Assembly (NCBI RefSeq): GCF_019186805.1
Contig: NZ_CP066783.1
Location: 4,353,501-4,417,500 of the forward strand
Source: Comamonas fluminis
GTDB taxonomy: Bacteria > Pseudomonadota > Gammaproteobacteria > Burkholderiales > Burkholderiaceae_C
DNA: 64,000 nt
Direction of reading: 5' to 3'
Shown: in pieces, positions 43,119 through 53,997 of the stretch
How positions within the stretch are numbered: position 1 is the first letter of the stretch
How the letters are laid out: each line of letters opens with the position of its first letter
Notes under the pieces: model-generated
Seen by the model: only the letters and a program-made list of their open reading frames with translations
Databases searched by the model: none
Told to the model about the DNA's origin: nothing
Position numbers and translations under genes: made by a program

Positions 43119-43246
43119 GGTGCTTTTCCTTTGACCAGGTGGTCATTTCTTAAAATTAAATCAGGCAGCCGTATCAGGTACTGCCCGAGGCACTTGAGTT
43201 CCTCGCCAAAATCTTGCGATTTCAGCAAAGCCTACGATTATAGCAA

Positions 43247-44245
43247 TTAGCGCTTTTCCAGGCCAGCTGGTGGCCAGTTTTCGAGCTTCATGCCGAGTGT
43301 CAGACCGCGGGAAGCCAGGACTTCCTTGATCTCGTTGAGCGACTTACGACCCAGGTTAGGCGTCTTGAGCAGCTCGTTTTCGGTGCGCTGGATGAGGTCA
43401 CCGATGTAGTAGATGTTCTCTGCCTTGAGGCAGTTAGCAGAACGCACGGTGAGTTCCAGCTCATCCACGGGACGCAGCAAGATAGGATCGAACGAAGTGG
43501 CAGCACCACGGCCACCGGCAGGAGCGTCGAACACGCTGGCGATATCGCCACCGTCCAGCTGGGCAAAAACGGCCAGCTGTTCCACCAGAATCTTGGCGGA
43601 TGCGCGCACTGCGTCCTCAGCGGTGATAGCACCGTTGGTTTCGATTTCCAGAACCAGCTTGTCCAGATCGGTACGCTGTTCCACACGTGCGGATTCGACA
43701 GCGTAGCTCACGCGCTTGACAGGCGAGAACGAAGCGTCGAGCACGATACGGCCGATCGACTTGGTCGATTCGTCACCGTAGCGGCGCACGTTGCCGGGCA
43801 CATAGCCACGGCCTTTTTCCACCTTGATCTGCATGTCCAGCTTGCCGCCTTGCGACAGATGGGCAATCACATGATCAGGGTTGACGATTTCAACGTCGTG
43901 GGGGGTCTGGATGTCACGGGCAGTGACAACACCTTCACCATCCTTGCGCAGGCTCAAGGTGACTTCGTCACGGTTGTGCAGCTTGAACACCACACCCTTG
44001 AGGTTCAGCAGGATGTTGGTCACATCTTCCTGGACACCGTCGATGGAGGAGTACTCATGCAGCACTCCAGCAATCGTCACTTCAGTCGCTGCGTAACCCA
44101 CCATGGAGGAGAGCAGAACACGGCGCAGGGCGTTGCCCAGCGTATGACCGTAGCCACGCTCAAACGGCTCCAGAACCACCTTGGCACGGTTGTGACCAAG
44201 CTGTTCGACATTGATTGTCTTGGGCTTCAGCAAATTCGTTTGCAT
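43247..44245 (-). CDS. rpoA: RNA polymerase alpha subunit
   Basis: 332 aa. The N-terminal domain (about 1-230) with [18 protein letters not shown] dimerises and assembles beta and beta'. The C-terminal domain (about 250-325) has [18 protein letters not shown], the UP-element and activator contact surface. Arrangement in the alpha operon between rpsD and rplQ is standard. A 112-base gap to rpsD carries no other gene. Confidence 0.96.
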   Translation of the reverse strand: MQTNLLKPKTINVEQLGHNRAKVVLEPFERGYGHTLGNALRRVLLSSMVGYAATEVTIAGVLHEYSSIDGVQEDVTNILLNLKGVVFKLHNRDEVTLSLRKDGEGVVTARDIQTPHDVEIVNPDHVIAHLSQGGKLDMQIKVEKGRGYVPGNVRRYGDESTKSIGRIVLDASFSPVKRVSYAVESARVEQRTDLDKLVLEIETNGAITAEDAVRASAKILVEQLAVFAQLDGGDIASVFDAPAGGRGAATSFDPILLRPVDELELTVRSANCLKAENIYYIGDLIQRTENELLKTPNLGRKSLNEIKEVLASRGLTLGMKLENWPPAGLEKR

Positions 44246-44357
44246 GCAGACTTCCTCTCAATACCCCCGGCTCGTTACACCGGTAAGGCTGGTGAAGCAC
44301 CCACGGCGCGATGCCTCGCGCCGTGGGAACGGTTTACAGAAATGTCGCTGCTAAAGA

Positions 44358-44981
44358 TTAACGCGAGTACAACTCAACGATCAGGGATTCGTTGATGTCA
44401 GCTGCGAACTCGTCGCGGTCAGGAGACTTCTTGAAAGTGCCTTCTGCCTTGTCAGCAGCCACTTCCACCCATGCGGGGAAGCCAACTTGACCAGCCAGTT
44501 GCAGAGCTTCGACGATACGAGCTTGCTTCTTGGACTTTTCGCGCACTGCAACCACGTCGCCTTCCTTCACAGAGTAGGAAGGAATGTTCACGGATTGACC
44601 ATTCACAGTGATGGCCTTGTGGGAAACCAGCTGACGGGCTTCCGAACGTGTGGAGCCGAAGCCCATGCGGTACACGACGTTGTCCAGACGCGATTCCAGC
44701 AGGGTCAGCAGGTTCGCACCGGTGTTGCCGCGCTTGCGCTCAGCAGCTTCGAAGTAACGGCGGAATTGCTTTTCCAGCACGCCGTACATGCGCTTGACCT
44801 TCTGCTTTTCACGCAGTTGCAGACCGTAGTCGGAAGTGCGCTGACCGGAAGTGCGGCCATGCTGACCAGGCTTGGTGTCAAACTTTGCCTTGTCTGCGAT
44901 GGAGCGGCGAGCGCTCTTCAGGAACAGATCAGTGCCTTCGCGGCGGGAGAGCTTGGCCTTGGGGCCGATATAACGTGCCAC
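44358..44981 (-). CDS. rpsD: 30S ribosomal protein S4
   Basis: 207 aa. It binds the 5' domain of 16S rRNA and starts 30S assembly. The S4 RNA-binding domain lies around residues 97-160 ([24 protein letters not shown]). The N-terminal region has no CxxC pairs, so this is the zinc-free form. In many bacteria S4 represses its own operon by binding the leader mRNA; no such leader structure was checked here. Confidence 0.96.
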   Translation of the reverse strand: MARYIGPKAKLSRREGTDLFLKSARRSIADKAKFDTKPGQHGRTSGQRTSDYGLQLREKQKVKRMYGVLEKQFRRYFEAAERKRGNTGANLLTLLESRLDNVVYRMGFGSTRSEARQLVSHKAITVNGQSVNIPSYSVKEGDVVAVREKSKKQARIVEALQLAGQVGFPAWVEVAADKAEGTFKKSPDRDEFAADINESLIVELYSR

Positions 44982-45069
44982 TTGATTTCCTTTGTGTCAT
45001 CTACCGTGCGCAAACACGGGAGCCGCCCGCGATGCTAAAGCACCTGGGCGGCGGTGGGCTTGATAAAAA

Positions 45070-45471
45070 TTAGATACGACGACGCTTTTGAGGGCGGCAG
45101 CCGTTGTGGGGAACCGGTGTCACGTCCGAGATGGAAGTGATGCGGATACCCAGAGCACCCAGGGCGCGAACCGAGGATTCACGGCCAGGACCGGGACCCT
45201 TGATTTCGACGTCCAAGTTCTTGATGCCCTGTTCGATAGCAGCACGACCGGCCACTTCCGAAGCAACCTGAGCTGCAAAAGGAGTCGACTTACGCGAACC
45301 CTTGAAGCCCTGGCCACCCGACGATGCCCACGACAGAGCATTGCCCTGACGGTCGGTAATCGTGATGATCGTGTTGTTGAACGAAGCGTGAACGTGAGCG
45401 ATGCCATCCGAAATGTTCTTGCGAACTTTTTTGCGAACGCGTGCTGCAGCGTTGTTTTGTGCCTTAGCCAT
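45070..45471 (-). CDS. rpsK: 30S ribosomal protein S11
   Basis: 133 aa, 30S platform protein next to the mRNA exit. [20 protein letters not shown] core (here [20 protein letters not shown]) and the C-terminal [15 protein letters not shown] are diagnostic. It lies 17 bases after rpsM and about 90 bases before rpsD in the alpha operon. Confidence 0.96.
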   Translation of the reverse strand: MAKAQNNAAARVRKKVRKNISDGIAHVHASFNNTIITITDRQGNALSWASSGGQGFKGSRKSTPFAAQVASEVAGRAAIEQGIKNLDVEIKGPGPGRESSVRALGALGIRITSISDVTPVPHNGCRPQKRRRI

Positions 45472-45488
45472 AGTGATCTCTCAATCCC

Positions 45489-45854
45489 TTATTTCTTCAG
45501 AGCCGCTGCACCCTTGCGCGGACCCTTACGAGTACGAGCATTCGTGCGGGTACGTTGACCGCGCATGGGCAGACCGCGACGATGACGGAAACCGCGATAG
45601 CAACCAATGTCCATCAAACGCTTGATGTTCATGGTGGTTTCGCGACGCAGGTCACCTTCCAGAGTCATGGGATTCAGGAAGTCACGGATCTTTTCCAGAT
45701 CAGCGTCCGTCAGGTCTTTGACCTTCTTGGAATACTCAATACCGCATGCTTCGCAGATCTTGCGAGCTGTAGTACGACCGATGCCATAGATGGCGGTCAG
45801 GCCGATTTCAGCATGCTTGTGCGGCGGGATGTTAATGCCAGCAATACGTGCCAT
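45489..45854 (-). CDS. rpsM: 30S ribosomal protein S13
   Basis: 121 aa, 30S head protein that contacts the P-site tRNA and the large subunit. The N-terminus [20 protein letters not shown], helix-two-turn-helix [12 protein letters not shown] and the basic tail [15 protein letters not shown] are typical. It is the first gene of the alpha group, 22 bases downstream of rpmJ. Confidence 0.96.
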   Translation of the reverse strand: MARIAGINIPPHKHAEIGLTAIYGIGRTTARKICEACGIEYSKKVKDLTDADLEKIRDFLNPMTLEGDLRRETTMNIKRLMDIGCYRGFRHRRGLPMRGQRTRTNARTRKGPRKGAAALKK

Positions 45855-45876
45855 ATTAGTCCTCTAATGCTTTCAA

Positions 45877-45990
45877 TCAACCTTGGCGCTGCTTATGGCG
45901 CTGGTCAGTGCAGATCACGCGCACGACACCTTTGCGGCGGATGATCTTGCAGTTACGGCAGATTTTCTTGACCGAAGCCGAAACTCTCAT
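45877..45990 (-). CDS. rpmJ: 50S ribosomal protein L36
   Basis: 37 aa, reading [15 protein letters not shown] to the C-terminal HKQRQG. The zinc ligands C11, C14, C27 and H32 of the C+ form are all present. A GGAGAATAG ribosome binding site precedes the ATG at 45990. It lies between secY and rpsM as usual. No infA gene is found beside it, although infA often sits here in other betaproteobacteria. Confidence 0.95.
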   Translation of the reverse strand: MRVSASVKKICRNCKIIRRKGVVRVICTDQRHKQRQG

Positions 45991-46108
45991 TCTATTCTCC
46001 TAAAACTTTCCATCCACTATCGGCCTATCGACCGGGAAACAATGCCCGCGATAGATCGATGGGCGTCTACTAACTTTTGGCAGGCTGCCCACCTGGGCAG
46101 CCTTGTCA

Positions 46109-47422
46109 TCAAATACCAGCCTTAAAGTTCGCTTTTTTCAGGAGCGACTCGTATTGCTGCGACATCACGTAGTTCTGCACTTGCGCCATGAAGTCCATCG
46201 TCACGACCACAATGATCAGCAGCGATGTACCACCGAAGTAGAACGGAACGTTGTACTTCAGGATCAGGAATTCGGGCAACAAGCACACGAAGGTAATGTA
46301 GATCGCACCAGCCAGGGTCAGGCGAACCAGAATCTTGTCAATGTAGCGGGCTGTCTGTTCGCCAGGACGAATCCCGGGGATGAAAGCGCCACTCTTCTTC
46401 AGGTTGTCGGCAGTTTCCCGGCTGTTGAAGACCAGGGCCGTATAGAAGAAGCAGAAGAAAATGATCGCGGCAGCATAAAGGATGACATAGATTGGCTGAC
46501 CAGGGGTCAACGTGCTCGAAATATCCTTCAGCCAGCGCATGGATTCTCCCGCACTGAACCAATTCACCACCGTTGCTGGCAGCAAGATGATCGAAGAAGC
46601 AAAGATGGGAGGGATGACTCCTGCCATGTTCAGCTTCAGTGGCAAGTGCGAAGACTGACCACCATACACCTTGTTGCCGACTTGCCGGCGTGCGTAATTC
46701 ACCAAGATCTTACGTTGGCCTCGCTCGACATACACGACGAAATACGTCACGGCTGCCACAACGAAGACAATGAAGATAGCCGCCAGGATGCTCATGGCAC
46801 CGGTGCGCACCAGTTCCAGCAGACCACCAATAGAGCTTGGCAGACCTGCAGCGATACCGCCAAAGATCAGTATCGAGATACCGTTGCCCAGACCACGTTC
46901 AGTGATCTGTTCACCGAGCCACATCAGGAACATGGTACCGGCCGTGAGGCTGACCACCGCAGTCATGCGGAAGCCAAAACCTGGGCTCAGAACCAAGCCT
47001 TGAGAGCTTTCCAAGGCGACGGCAATTCCCAGAGATTGGAAGATCGCCAGGCCCAGAGTGCCGTAGCGGGTGTACTGGGTAATCTTGCGACGACCCGATT
47101 CACCTTCCTTTTTCATCTGCTCAAATGTAGGAACCACATAGGTCATGAGCTGCATGATGATCGATGCCGAGATGTACGGCATGATCCCCAGTGCGAACAC
47201 TGTGAAACGCGAGAGCGCTCCACCCGAGAACATGTTGAACAGATTGAGAATGCCGCCCTGCTGGCCAGAGAACAGCTGCTGCAGCTGCGCTGGGTCGATG
47301 CCCGGCACGGGGATATGTGCCCCGATTCGGTATACGACCAGCGCAAGCAACAGAAAAACCAGACGACGACGCAGGTCGCCGAATTTTCCAGTTTTTGCAA
47401 TTTGAGCTGCGCTAGTAGCCAC
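46109..47422 (-). CDS. secY: protein translocase subunit SecY
   Basis: 437 aa with ten hydrophobic segments; the central channel of the Sec translocon in the inner membrane. [24 protein letters not shown] at the N-terminus (first TM), the plug region after it, and the conserved cytoplasmic loop [16 protein letters not shown] before the last TM segments are visible. It sits at the end of the spc group after rplO, the usual place. Confidence 0.96.
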   Translation of the reverse strand: MATSAAQIAKTGKFGDLRRRLVFLLLALVVYRIGAHIPVPGIDPAQLQQLFSGQQGGILNLFNMFSGGALSRFTVFALGIMPYISASIIMQLMTYVVPTFEQMKKEGESGRRKITQYTRYGTLGLAIFQSLGIAVALESSQGLVLSPGFGFRMTAVVSLTAGTMFLMWLGEQITERGLGNGISILIFGGIAAGLPSSIGGLLELVRTGAMSILAAIFIVFVVAAVTYFVVYVERGQRKILVNYARRQVGNKVYGGQSSHLPLKLNMAGVIPPIFASSIILLPATVVNWFSAGESMRWLKDISSTLTPGQPIYVILYAAAIIFFCFFYTALVFNSRETADNLKKSGAFIPGIRPGEQTARYIDKILVRLTLAGAIYITFVCLLPEFLILKYNVPFYFGGTSLLIIVVVTMDFMAQVQNYVMSQQYESLLKKANFKAGI

Positions 47423-47446
47423 GGATGTCTTCTTTCAGAACTTTAA

Positions 47447-47878
47447 TCAGGCGATGCTGCCACCGGCAGCTTCGATGGCAGCCTTGGCGCCGGCGGTAGC
47501 GCCAATGCCGTTGAGCTTGACAGCCTTGGTGATTTCACCGCTCTTGATGATCTTGACGACCTTGGCGATAGAACCAACCAGACCGGCTTGCTTCAGAGCA
47601 GCCAGATCGACTTCAGCCAGGCCGAGCTTATCCAGCTCAGACAGGGCCACTTCTGCATTGAACTTCAGCAGATGCGACTTGAAGCCACGCTTGGGCAGGC
47701 GACGCTGCAGAGGCATTTGACCGCCTTCGAAGCCTACCTTGTGGTAGCCACCCGAACGCGACTTCTGACCCTTGTGACCGCGACCGGCAGTCTTACCCAG
47801 ACCAGAACCGATACCGCGACCCACGCGACGCTTGGCGTGCTTGGCGCCGTCTGCAGGCTTGATGCTATTGAGTTCCAT
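47447..47878 (-). CDS. rplO: 50S ribosomal protein L15
   Basis: 143 aa. The glycine- and arginine-rich N-terminus ([23 protein letters not shown]) threads through 23S rRNA. I prefer the second of two adjacent ATG codons (47878), which gives AAGGA a spacing of about seven bases. It lies 11 bases after rpmD. Confidence 0.95.
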   Translation of the reverse strand: MELNSIKPADGAKHAKRRVGRGIGSGLGKTAGRGHKGQKSRSGGYHKVGFEGGQMPLQRRLPKRGFKSHLLKFNAEVALSELDKLGLAEVDLAALKQAGLVGSIAKVVKIIKSGEITKAVKLNGIGATAGAKAAIEAAGGSIA

Positions 47879-47889
47879 CATCAATCCTT

Positions 47890-48072
47890 TCAGAGAACCT
47901 TCACCAAGTAGGCGATCTTGTTAATCATGCCGCGCACTTCAGGAGTGTCCTGCAGTTCGCTGATGCTGTTCAGCTTACGCAGACCCAGGCCACGCACAGT
48001 CGCACGGTGCGACTCTTTGGTACCGATGGGGCTACGAACCAGCTGAACCTTGACAGTTTGTTGTGTTGTCAT
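47890..48072 (-). CDS. rpmD: 50S ribosomal protein L30
   Basis: 60 aa, the short bacterial form. [25 protein letters not shown] is the family signature segment. It lies 14 bases after rpsE and 11 bases before rplO in the spc operon. L30 binds 23S rRNA near the GTPase centre region of the large subunit; it is absent from some bacterial lineages but retained here. Confidence 0.95.
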   Translation of the reverse strand: MTTQQTVKVQLVRSPIGTKESHRATVRGLGLRKLNSISELQDTPEVRGMINKIAYLVKVL

Positions 48073-48086
48073 GTGCTGGACTCCGA

Positions 48087-48608
48087 TCAGGCGGTGAAGA
48101 TGTCTTCAACCGACTTGCCGCGCTTTGCTGCCACGTTCGCAGGGGTCGTGGAGTTCTTCAAAGCGTCGAAAGTTGCGCGAACCATGTTGTAGGGGTTCGA
48201 CGAACCGTGGCTCTTGGCCACGATATCGGTGATACCCACCACTTCGAACACAGCGCGCATTGGGCCGCCAGCGATGATGCCGGTACCCTTGGGAGCTGGG
48301 TGCAGTTCAACCTTGGCTGCGCCGTGATGGCCCTTCACCGAGTGGTGAATGGTGCCGCTCTTCAGCGCAACCTTCATCAGGTTGCGACGGCATTCTTCCA
48401 TCGCTTTTTGCACGGCAGCAGGCACTTCCTTGGATTTGCCCTTACCCATGCCAACGCGACCATCACCGTCGCCAACCACGGTCAGTGCAGCGAAGCCGAG
48501 GATACGACCGCCCTTCACAACCTTGGTGACGCGGTTGACCGCGATCATTTTTTCGCGCAGACCGTCGTCATTCGCCTGGTCTTGCACCTTGGGGGAAAAT
48601 TTAGCCAT
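48087..48608 (-). CDS. rpsE: 30S ribosomal protein S5
   Basis: 173 aa. The N-terminal double-stranded RNA-binding domain starts at [19 protein letters not shown], and the C-terminal domain contains the [19 protein letters not shown] segment. S5 lies at the mRNA entry site and influences accuracy. The 15-base distance from rplR shows tight operon packing. Confidence 0.96.
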   Translation of the reverse strand: MAKFSPKVQDQANDDGLREKMIAVNRVTKVVKGGRILGFAALTVVGDGDGRVGMGKGKSKEVPAAVQKAMEECRRNLMKVALKSGTIHHSVKGHHGAAKVELHPAPKGTGIIAGGPMRAVFEVVGITDIVAKSHGSSNPYNMVRATFDALKNSTTPANVAAKRGKSVEDIFTA

Positions 48609-48623
48609 TTTTATCCGCTCCGC

Positions 48624-48989
48624 TTAGAACTGCAGGCCCGCTTCGCGAGCGGCTTCTGCCAAAGCCTTCACGCGGCCATGGTATGCAAAACCAGCGCGGT
48701 CGAAAGCCACTTTCTCAACGCCAGCAGCCTTAGCCTTTTCAGCAATGCGCTTGCCGATCAAGGTGGCGGCAGCCACGTTGCCACCCTTGCCAGCGGCGCC
48801 GATTTGCGAACGCACTTCGGCTTCTGCAGTGGAGGCCGAAGCCAGCACCTTGGAGCCGTCTTCCGACACCACGGAGGCGTAGATGTGGAGGTTGGTACGA
48901 TTCACGCTCAGACGTGCAACGCCTTGCTGGGCAATGCGGATGCGAGTCTGACGGGCACGGCGCAGACGCTGCTCTTTCTTGTTCAACAT
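48624..48989 (-). CDS. rplR: 50S ribosomal protein L18
   Basis: 121 aa, 5S rRNA-binding protein. [20 protein letters not shown] and the C-terminal [24 protein letters not shown] are typical. Two adjacent ATGs exist; AAGGAG seven bases before the second (48989) favours that one. It lies 12 bases after rplF. Confidence 0.95.
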   Translation of the reverse strand: MLNKKEQRLRRARQTRIRIAQQGVARLSVNRTNLHIYASVVSEDGSKVLASASTAEAEVRSQIGAAGKGGNVAAATLIGKRIAEKAKAAGVEKVAFDRAGFAYHGRVKALAEAAREAGLQF

Positions 48990-49000
48990 CATGCAGCTCC

Positions 49001-49534
49001 TTACTTCTTCTTGGTCTCTTTGATCACGACCTTCTCATTCGCATAGCGAATGCCCTTGCCCTTGTAAGGCTCGGGAGGACGAACGGCACGGATCTCAGCA
49101 GCCAATTGACCGACCACTTGACGGTCAGCACCCTTGATCACGATTTCAGTCGGAGTGGGGGTAGCGACGGTGATGCCAGCAGGCATCTCGAAGTTGACGG
49201 GGTGAGAAAAGCCCACAGCCAGGTTCAGCTTGGAACCTTGAGCAGCAGCCTTGTAGCCCACGCCAATCAGCGTCAGCTTCTTCTCGAAACCTTCGGTCAC
49301 GCCCTTGACCATGTTGTTGACCAGCTGGCGGATGGTACCGGCCAGAGCGTCAGCTTCACGGGAGTCATTAGCGGGTGCGAACGACAGCTTGCCGTCGTTG
49401 TTGCTAACGTTCACCAGACCGTTCAGAGCCAGGGACAGATCGCCGCCCTTGCCCTTGACCTTGATGGAGTTAGCATTCAAAGACACATCCACGCCAGCGG
49501 GGATGGTCACATTTGCTTTTGCTACGCGAGACAT
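49001..49534 (-). CDS. rplF: 50S ribosomal protein L6
   Basis: 177 aa made of two similar domains; the C-terminal signature [14 protein letters not shown] binds the sarcin-ricin loop region of 23S rRNA. GGAGAA precedes the ATG. It lies 24 bases after rpsH in the spc operon. Length and ends are normal. Confidence 0.96.
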   Translation of the reverse strand: MSRVAKANVTIPAGVDVSLNANSIKVKGKGGDLSLALNGLVNVSNNDGKLSFAPANDSREADALAGTIRQLVNNMVKGVTEGFEKKLTLIGVGYKAAAQGSKLNLAVGFSHPVNFEMPAGITVATPTPTEIVIKGADRQVVGQLAAEIRAVRPPEPYKGKGIRYANEKVVIKETKKK

Positions 49535-49558
49535 TTCAGTATTTCTCCTTAATGTCCG

Positions 49559-49954
49559 TTAGGCCACATAGCACAGCACTTCACCGCCGACACCGGCAGA
49601 GCGTGCTTTGCGATCGGTCATCACGCCTTGAGGCGTAGTGACGATGGCCACACCCAGGCCGTTTTGGACCTGAGGGATTGCGTGACGACCCTTGTAAACA
49701 CGCAGGCCAGGACGGCTCACGCGCTCAATACGTTCGATCACAGGGCGACCGGCGTAGTACTTCAGGGTAATTTCGAGTTCGGACTTGCCACCTTCGGTCT
49801 TGACTTCAAAACCGTCGATATAGCCTTCTTCCTTCAGCACTTGTGCGATGGCAACCTTGACCTTGGAGGAAGGGGCCGACACGGTGGCCTTGGAGACCAT
49901 TTGTGCGTTGCGGATGCGGGTCAGCAAGTCAGCGATGGGATCACTCATGCTCAT
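49559..49954 (-). CDS. rpsH: 30S ribosomal protein S8
   Basis: 131 aa. [15 protein letters not shown] at the N-terminus and the C-terminal [19 protein letters not shown] are typical. S8 binds the central domain of 16S rRNA and in E. coli also represses spc translation by binding mRNA at rplE; whether that site exists here was not tested. It lies 20 bases after rpsN. Confidence 0.96.
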   Translation of the reverse strand: MSMSDPIADLLTRIRNAQMVSKATVSAPSSKVKVAIAQVLKEEGYIDGFEVKTEGGKSELEITLKYYAGRPVIERIERVSRPGLRVYKGRHAIPQVQNGLGVAIVTTPQGVMTDRKARSAGVGGEVLCYVA

Positions 49955-49974
49955 GTTTAATCTCTCCTGCTTGC

Positions 49975-50280
49975 TTACCAGCTGGCCTTGGTGACACCGG
50001 GGATGTCGCCAGCGAAGGCCAATTCACGCACCTTGGCGCGGCCCAGACCGAATTGACGGAATGTGCCACGGGGACGGCCCGTGATCTCGCAACGGTTACG
50101 TTGGCGAGTGGGGTTCGAGTTACGGGGCAGCTTTTGCAGGCCCAGGCGAGCGGCATCGCGCTCTTCGTCGGAACGCTTAGCGTCGCCGGCGATTGCCTTC
50201 AGTTCTGCATACTTGGCAGCGTACTTGGCTGCCAGCTTTTCGCGCTTCAGTTCGCGCTGAATCATTGCTACTTTAGCCAT
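49975..50280 (-). CDS. rpsN: 30S ribosomal protein S14
   Basis: 101 aa, the long zinc-free form: the Cys pairs of short S14 are missing and the 40-residue insert after [12 protein letters not shown] is present. The C-terminal [18 protein letters not shown] is the conserved core. I use the ATG at 50280 ([10 protein letters not shown]), nine bases after the rplE stop; the open frame extends further upstream only because it overlaps rplE. Confidence 0.95.
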   Translation of the reverse strand: MAKVAMIQRELKREKLAAKYAAKYAELKAIAGDAKRSDEERDAARLGLQKLPRNSNPTRQRNRCEITGRPRGTFRQFGLGRAKVRELAFAGDIPGVTKASW

Positions 50281-50288
50281 GCAGTGCC

Positions 50289-50828
50289 TCAGTTCTTGAA
50301 GGGGAATTTGAAAGCGGCGAGCAGTGCCTTGCACTCGTCGTCGTTCTTCGCTGTTGTCGTGATGCTGATGTTCAGACCACGCAGAGCGTCCACCTTGTCG
50401 TACTCGATTTCGGGGAAGATGATTTGTTCTTTGACGCCAACGTTGTAGTTGCCGCGACCATCGAACGAACGACCCGAGATACCACGGAAGTCACGAACGC
50501 GGGGCAGAGCCACGGTCACGAAACGGTCCAGGAATTCGTACATCTGAACGCCACGCAGGGTCACCATGCAGCCGATAGCTTGGCCTTCGCGGATCTTGAA
50601 ACCAGCGATAGCCTTCTTGGCCTTGGTCACCACAGGCTTTTGACCAGCAATCTTGGTCAGGTCAGCCACGGCGTTGTCCATCACCTTCTTGTCGGCCACG
50701 GCTTCGCTCACACCCATGTTCAGGGTGATCTTGGTCAGACGGGGCACTTCCATAGCGGAGGTGTAGCCAAACTTTTCTGTCAGTTCAGCCGCGATCTTTT
50801 CGCGATAGAGTTTTTGCAGTCGTGCCAT
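50289..50828 (-). CDS. rplE: 50S ribosomal protein L5
   Basis: 179 aa, 5S rRNA-binding protein of the central protuberance. [34 protein letters not shown] and the C-terminal [16 protein letters not shown] are typical. It lies 10 bases after rplX and 8 bases before rpsN. The ATG at 50828 is preceded by GGAGTAACAC. Confidence 0.96.
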   Translation of the reverse strand: MARLQKLYREKIAAELTEKFGYTSAMEVPRLTKITLNMGVSEAVADKKVMDNAVADLTKIAGQKPVVTKAKKAIAGFKIREGQAIGCMVTLRGVQMYEFLDRFVTVALPRVRDFRGISGRSFDGRGNYNVGVKEQIIFPEIEYDKVDALRGLNISITTTAKNDDECKALLAAFKFPFKN

Positions 50829-50838
50829 GTGTTACTCC

Positions 50839-51159
50839 TCAAGCGGCCTTGATTTCGGCGCCGCTGGACTTGAACACGCGAACACGTGTACCGTCGGCGT
50901 TCACCTTGATGCCCACGCGATCGGCCTTGCCAGTCGCTGCATTGAAGATAGCCACATTGGACTGGTGCAGAGGCATAGCCTTCTCCACGATACCGCCAGT
51001 GGTGCCCTTCATGGGGTTAGGCTTGGTGTGCTTCTTGACCAGATTGATACCGTCCACGATCACGTGGGAGTCATCCTTGCGCAGAGAAACCACGCCACGC
51101 TTGCCCTTGTCACGGCCGGTCAGCACGATAACTTCGTCGCCCTTGCGAATCTTGTTCAT
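50839..51159 (-). CDS. rplX: 50S ribosomal protein L24
   Basis: 106 aa, assembly initiator protein. The KOW motif is at the N-terminus ([19 protein letters not shown]), followed by [30 protein letters not shown] lies upstream of the ATG at 51159. It follows rplN by 11 bases. Confidence 0.96.
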   Translation of the reverse strand: MNKIRKGDEVIVLTGRDKGKRGVVSLRKDDSHVIVDGINLVKKHTKPNPMKGTTGGIVEKAMPLHQSNVAIFNAATGKADRVGIKVNADGTRVRVFKSSGAEIKAA

Positions 51160-51170
51160 GGTGCTTTCCT

Positions 51171-51539
51171 TTAGAGAACTTCAGGGGCCAGCGACACGAT
51201 CTTCATGAACTTTTCGGTACGCAGTTCACGAGTCACGGGGCCAAAGATGCGGGTGCCGATTGGCTCCAGCTTGGCGTTCAGAAGAACAGCGGCATTGCCG
51301 TCGAACTTCACGAGCGAACCGTCTGCACGACGGATGCCCTTGGCAGTGCGCACCACCACAGCACTGTAAACCTCGCCTTTTTTGACGCGGCCACGTGGAG
51401 CTGCTTCCTTGATGCTCACCTTGATGATGTCGCCAACGCTCGCATAGCGACGATGAGAACCGCCCAGCACCTTAATGCACTGAACAGACTTCGCACCGGT
51501 GTTGTCGGCAACCTCTAAACGAGATTCTGTTTGGATCAT
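51171..51539 (-). CDS. rplN: 50S ribosomal protein L14
   Basis: 122 aa. [20 protein letters not shown] at the N-terminus and LAPEVL at the C-terminus are diagnostic. It is the first gene of the spc operon; the open frame upstream of the ATG at 51539 is only leader. Normally rpmC and rpsQ precede it; here glpD is the next gene upstream, so the S10 operon must be elsewhere. Confidence 0.96.
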   Translation of the reverse strand: MIQTESRLEVADNTGAKSVQCIKVLGGSHRRYASVGDIIKVSIKEAAPRGRVKKGEVYSAVVVRTAKGIRRADGSLVKFDGNAAVLLNAKLEPIGTRIFGPVTRELRTEKFMKIVSLAPEVL

Positions 51540-51674
51540 TTCATTATTCCCAACTTGCTCCAGCAACGCCCGACAGCCCCAGAGTCTTCTCAAGGGCCGA
51601 TCAAGCAGCCAGTCAGTCTTGGGCCCGTCGTCCACCTCCCGGACCATTCCGAAAGGCTTCCACTGGGCAGAACA

Positions 51675-51732
51675 CTTCACGCTTTTTACACGTGAAGCAT
51701 GAGATTGTCGCAGGATTTCCGTTTAACGTCAA
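51675..51732 (-). promoter_or_regulatory. sigma70 promoter and 5' hairpin of the spc operon
   Basis: On the minus strand TTGACG (51732-51727), 17 bases, then GACAAT (51709-51704): a strong sigma70 promoter with ideal spacing. The predicted start of transcription, about 51697, coincides with the beginning of an inverted repeat CTTCACG...CGTGAAG (51697-51675), so the mRNA would start with a hairpin. This leaves a leader of about 158 bases before rplN. Confidence 0.75.
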
Positions 51733-51739
51733 GCCTTTA

Positions 51740-51975
51740 GCCTGCAATAACCGCACCCTTGCCGCGGCTTGCACAGATCGGAGCATCACTCGCGGATCGC
51801 GCACTCAAAACAATAGCACCTAGCGCATGCACCACATTGATTTCAAACGATATTTACCTTGAAATCTAATGAAGCCATGCGCTAACAGCTCATATTTTTA
51901 AAGTGCAGCAGATGAATGAACTGTTGCCGTCCAGCCACGCCCAGCGACCAGCATGGAATGGCAAAGCCTTGCTCC
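51740..51975. other. intergenic region between glpD and the spc promoter
   Basis: No gene is supported. AT-rich tracts at 51830-51900 include GCGCTAACAGCTCATATTTTTAAA, which looks like a degenerate member of the small repeat family and may help end glpD transcription. Confidence 0.4.
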
Positions 51976-53571
51976 TCAGTGCTGGGCAGGCAGGTATTGC
52001 TGCGCCAGGGCCAGAAAGTCCGCCAGCTTGGGATCACGACCCAGCTCCTGCTCCAGGATTTCAGCCACGCGCAGCGCGACTTCTGCGGCCTTGCGGGCAT
52101 CAAGGAACAACAGGCGGCTGCGGCGGGCCAGCATGTCTTCGACCGTGCGCGCATATTCAAAGCGGGCCGCAAAGCGCACCATGGCCTCGGACAGGCCATC
52201 GGTCAGCCAGACATCAGCACCAGGCAGCGCCGTCACGCTAGGAGCATCTGTTCCGTAGGAGTGCAGGCCTTGGGCCTGGCTCATGCGATGCTTCACCGCC
52301 GACTCAGCCGGAGCCCCCACCAGAGGCAGGTGCACGGTCACGCCTGCGGGACGGGATGGCAAGCTACCAATATGGAAGCACTCAGCCAGCACGTCTTCGG
52401 CCATGGCTCGATATGTGGTCCACTTGCCGCCAGTCACCGTCACCAGACCCGTTTTACTGGACATCACGGTGTGCTCGCGGCTGATTTTCTTGGTGTTCTC
52501 ACCATCGTCGTCCTGCGGCTTGACCAGCGGACGCAGGCCCACCCACATGCTGCGCACATCAGCCAGTGTGGGCTGGCGGCTCAGGTACTTGCCCGCTTCT
52601 GACAGGATGAAATCCAGCTCTTCCTTGAAAGGCAGCGGCTCGCGTGCCAGATCATGACGCGGTGTATCAGTAGTGCCCAGAATGACTTTACCCAGCCATG
52701 GCACGGCAAACAGCACGCGGCCATCGGCCGTCTTGGGTACCAGCAGGGCATGGTCGGTGGGCAGGAAGTCTCGGTCCACGACGACATGCACACCCTGACT
52801 GGGGGCCACCATGGGCTTGACGGGCTTGCCCTGTGCCTCAGCATCCTGTTGACGGAACAGATCGACCCACGGGCCAGTGGCATTGACCACGCACTTGGCG
52901 CGAATGGTGAAGGATTGGCCAGACTCTGCATCGCGGCAGATCACACCAGCAACGCGATTGCTTTCGTACACCAGCTTTTCAGCGGGGCAGTAATTGACCA
53001 GCAAAGCGCCTTTGGCTGCCGCCGTGCGGGCCAGCGCCAGCGCCAGACGCGCATCGTCAAACTGACCGTCCCAGTATTTAACGCCGCCTTTGAGGCCCTT
53101 TTGCTGCACGGTAGGCAAGTATCTGACGGTCTTGCTGCTGGACAGAAATTCGGTGGAACCCAGACCTGCCTTGCCCGCCAGCGCGTCATACATCTTGAGG
53201 CCGATGCCATAGAAAGGCGTATCCAGCATCTTGTAGGAAGGCATCACAAAGGCCAGAGGCTGTGCCAGATGCGGGGCGTTGTGCAGCAGCGTGGTGCGCT
53301 CGTGCAGCGCCTCGCGCACCAGCGAGATATTGCCCTGCGCCAGGTAACGCACGCCGCCATGCACCAGCTTGGTAGCGCGCGAGGACGTGCCCTTGGCAAA
53401 GTCCATGGACTCCAGCAGCACGACCTTGAAGCCACGCGCCGCTGCGTCAACTGCCACCCCCAGACCGGTGGCACCACCACCAATGATGGCCAGGTCATAC
53501 ATCTCGGGCTGAGCCAGACGATGGAGCAGCTCTGCGCGGGTTGTGGACTGGGGTGACGGTGCAGCGGACAT
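51976..53571 (-). CDS. glpD: aerobic glycerol-3-phosphate dehydrogenase
   Basis: About 531 aa, membrane-associated flavoprotein that oxidises sn-glycerol 3-phosphate to DHAP and passes electrons to quinone. The FAD Rossmann loop is LAIIGGGATGLGVAVDAAARG, followed by SSRATKLVHGGVRYL and, later, VTVTGGKWTTYRAMAEDVL. I take the ATG at 53571 (MSAAPSP) because GAGGAAC lies just upstream; a longer start at 53619 is less likely. It is divergent from glpR-glpK, consistent with GlpR control. Confidence 0.94.
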   Translation of the reverse strand: MSAAPSPQSTTRAELLHRLAQPEMYDLAIIGGGATGLGVAVDAAARGFKVVLLESMDFAKGTSSRATKLVHGGVRYLAQGNISLVREALHERTTLLHNAPHLAQPLAFVMPSYKMLDTPFYGIGLKMYDALAGKAGLGSTEFLSSSKTVRYLPTVQQKGLKGGVKYWDGQFDDARLALALARTAAAKGALLVNYCPAEKLVYESNRVAGVICRDAESGQSFTIRAKCVVNATGPWVDLFRQQDAEAQGKPVKPMVAPSQGVHVVVDRDFLPTDHALLVPKTADGRVLFAVPWLGKVILGTTDTPRHDLAREPLPFKEELDFILSEAGKYLSRQPTLADVRSMWVGLRPLVKPQDDDGENTKKISREHTVMSSKTGLVTVTGGKWTTYRAMAEDVLAECFHIGSLPSRPAGVTVHLPLVGAPAESAVKHRMSQAQGLHSYGTDAPSVTALPGADVWLTDGLSEAMVRFAARFEYARTVEDMLARRSRLLFLDARKAAEVALRVAEILEQELGRDPKLADFLALAQQYLPAQH

Positions 53572-53997
53572 GAGTTCCTCGTTGATATCAGCATCGCCCC
53601 ATGGCGGCCCACTATGCAAGTCGATGCAGTGCGCAGGCAGGGGCGGGATCGGCGTGCCCGAGATTTTCGCTCTTTTTTCAAATCTATGCGCGTTTTAAGT
53701 TGATTTCTTTCGTTTTAGTTCGATAAGAGGAATCAAGCACCTTTTCATCCTCAGCACACCAGCTTTTCAGCGATTTATGACATCAGCGTGACCCCTGGTG
53801 CCCGGGCTGTCGGCGAATGCACCCCTGGAAAAACCTCTGCCCTTGCAAAAAAGTGAACAAATACAAGCCTCAAGCTGCAAAGTTAGCCTGCATGCGAGCG
53901 AACCCGCTCGGGTTTCCTTTGGTTTCGGTTTAAAGTGCCGACTGCCGCGCCTTAGTTGTACCAACGGGCTTTTCCCCTCCTCACACCCAACGACGCC
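53572..53997. promoter_or_regulatory. glpD/glpR divergent control region
   Basis: 426 bases without a gene. AT-rich stretches at 53669-53735 contain two similar phrases, TTTTCGCTCTTTTTTC and TTTCGTTTTAGTTCGATAAG, which could be GlpR sites and the glpD promoter. I cannot match them to a secure GlpR consensus, so this is a location hint only. Confidence 0.35.

Noticed and set aside
46103..47446. 447-codon plus-strand frame opposite secY
   Set aside because: An antisense open frame produced by codon bias in secY; no recognisable protein features.
53669..53735. GlpR operators upstream of glpD
   Set aside because: The TTTTCG/TTCGTTTTAG phrases are suggestive, but I could not match them to a secure consensus, so only the region is noted.
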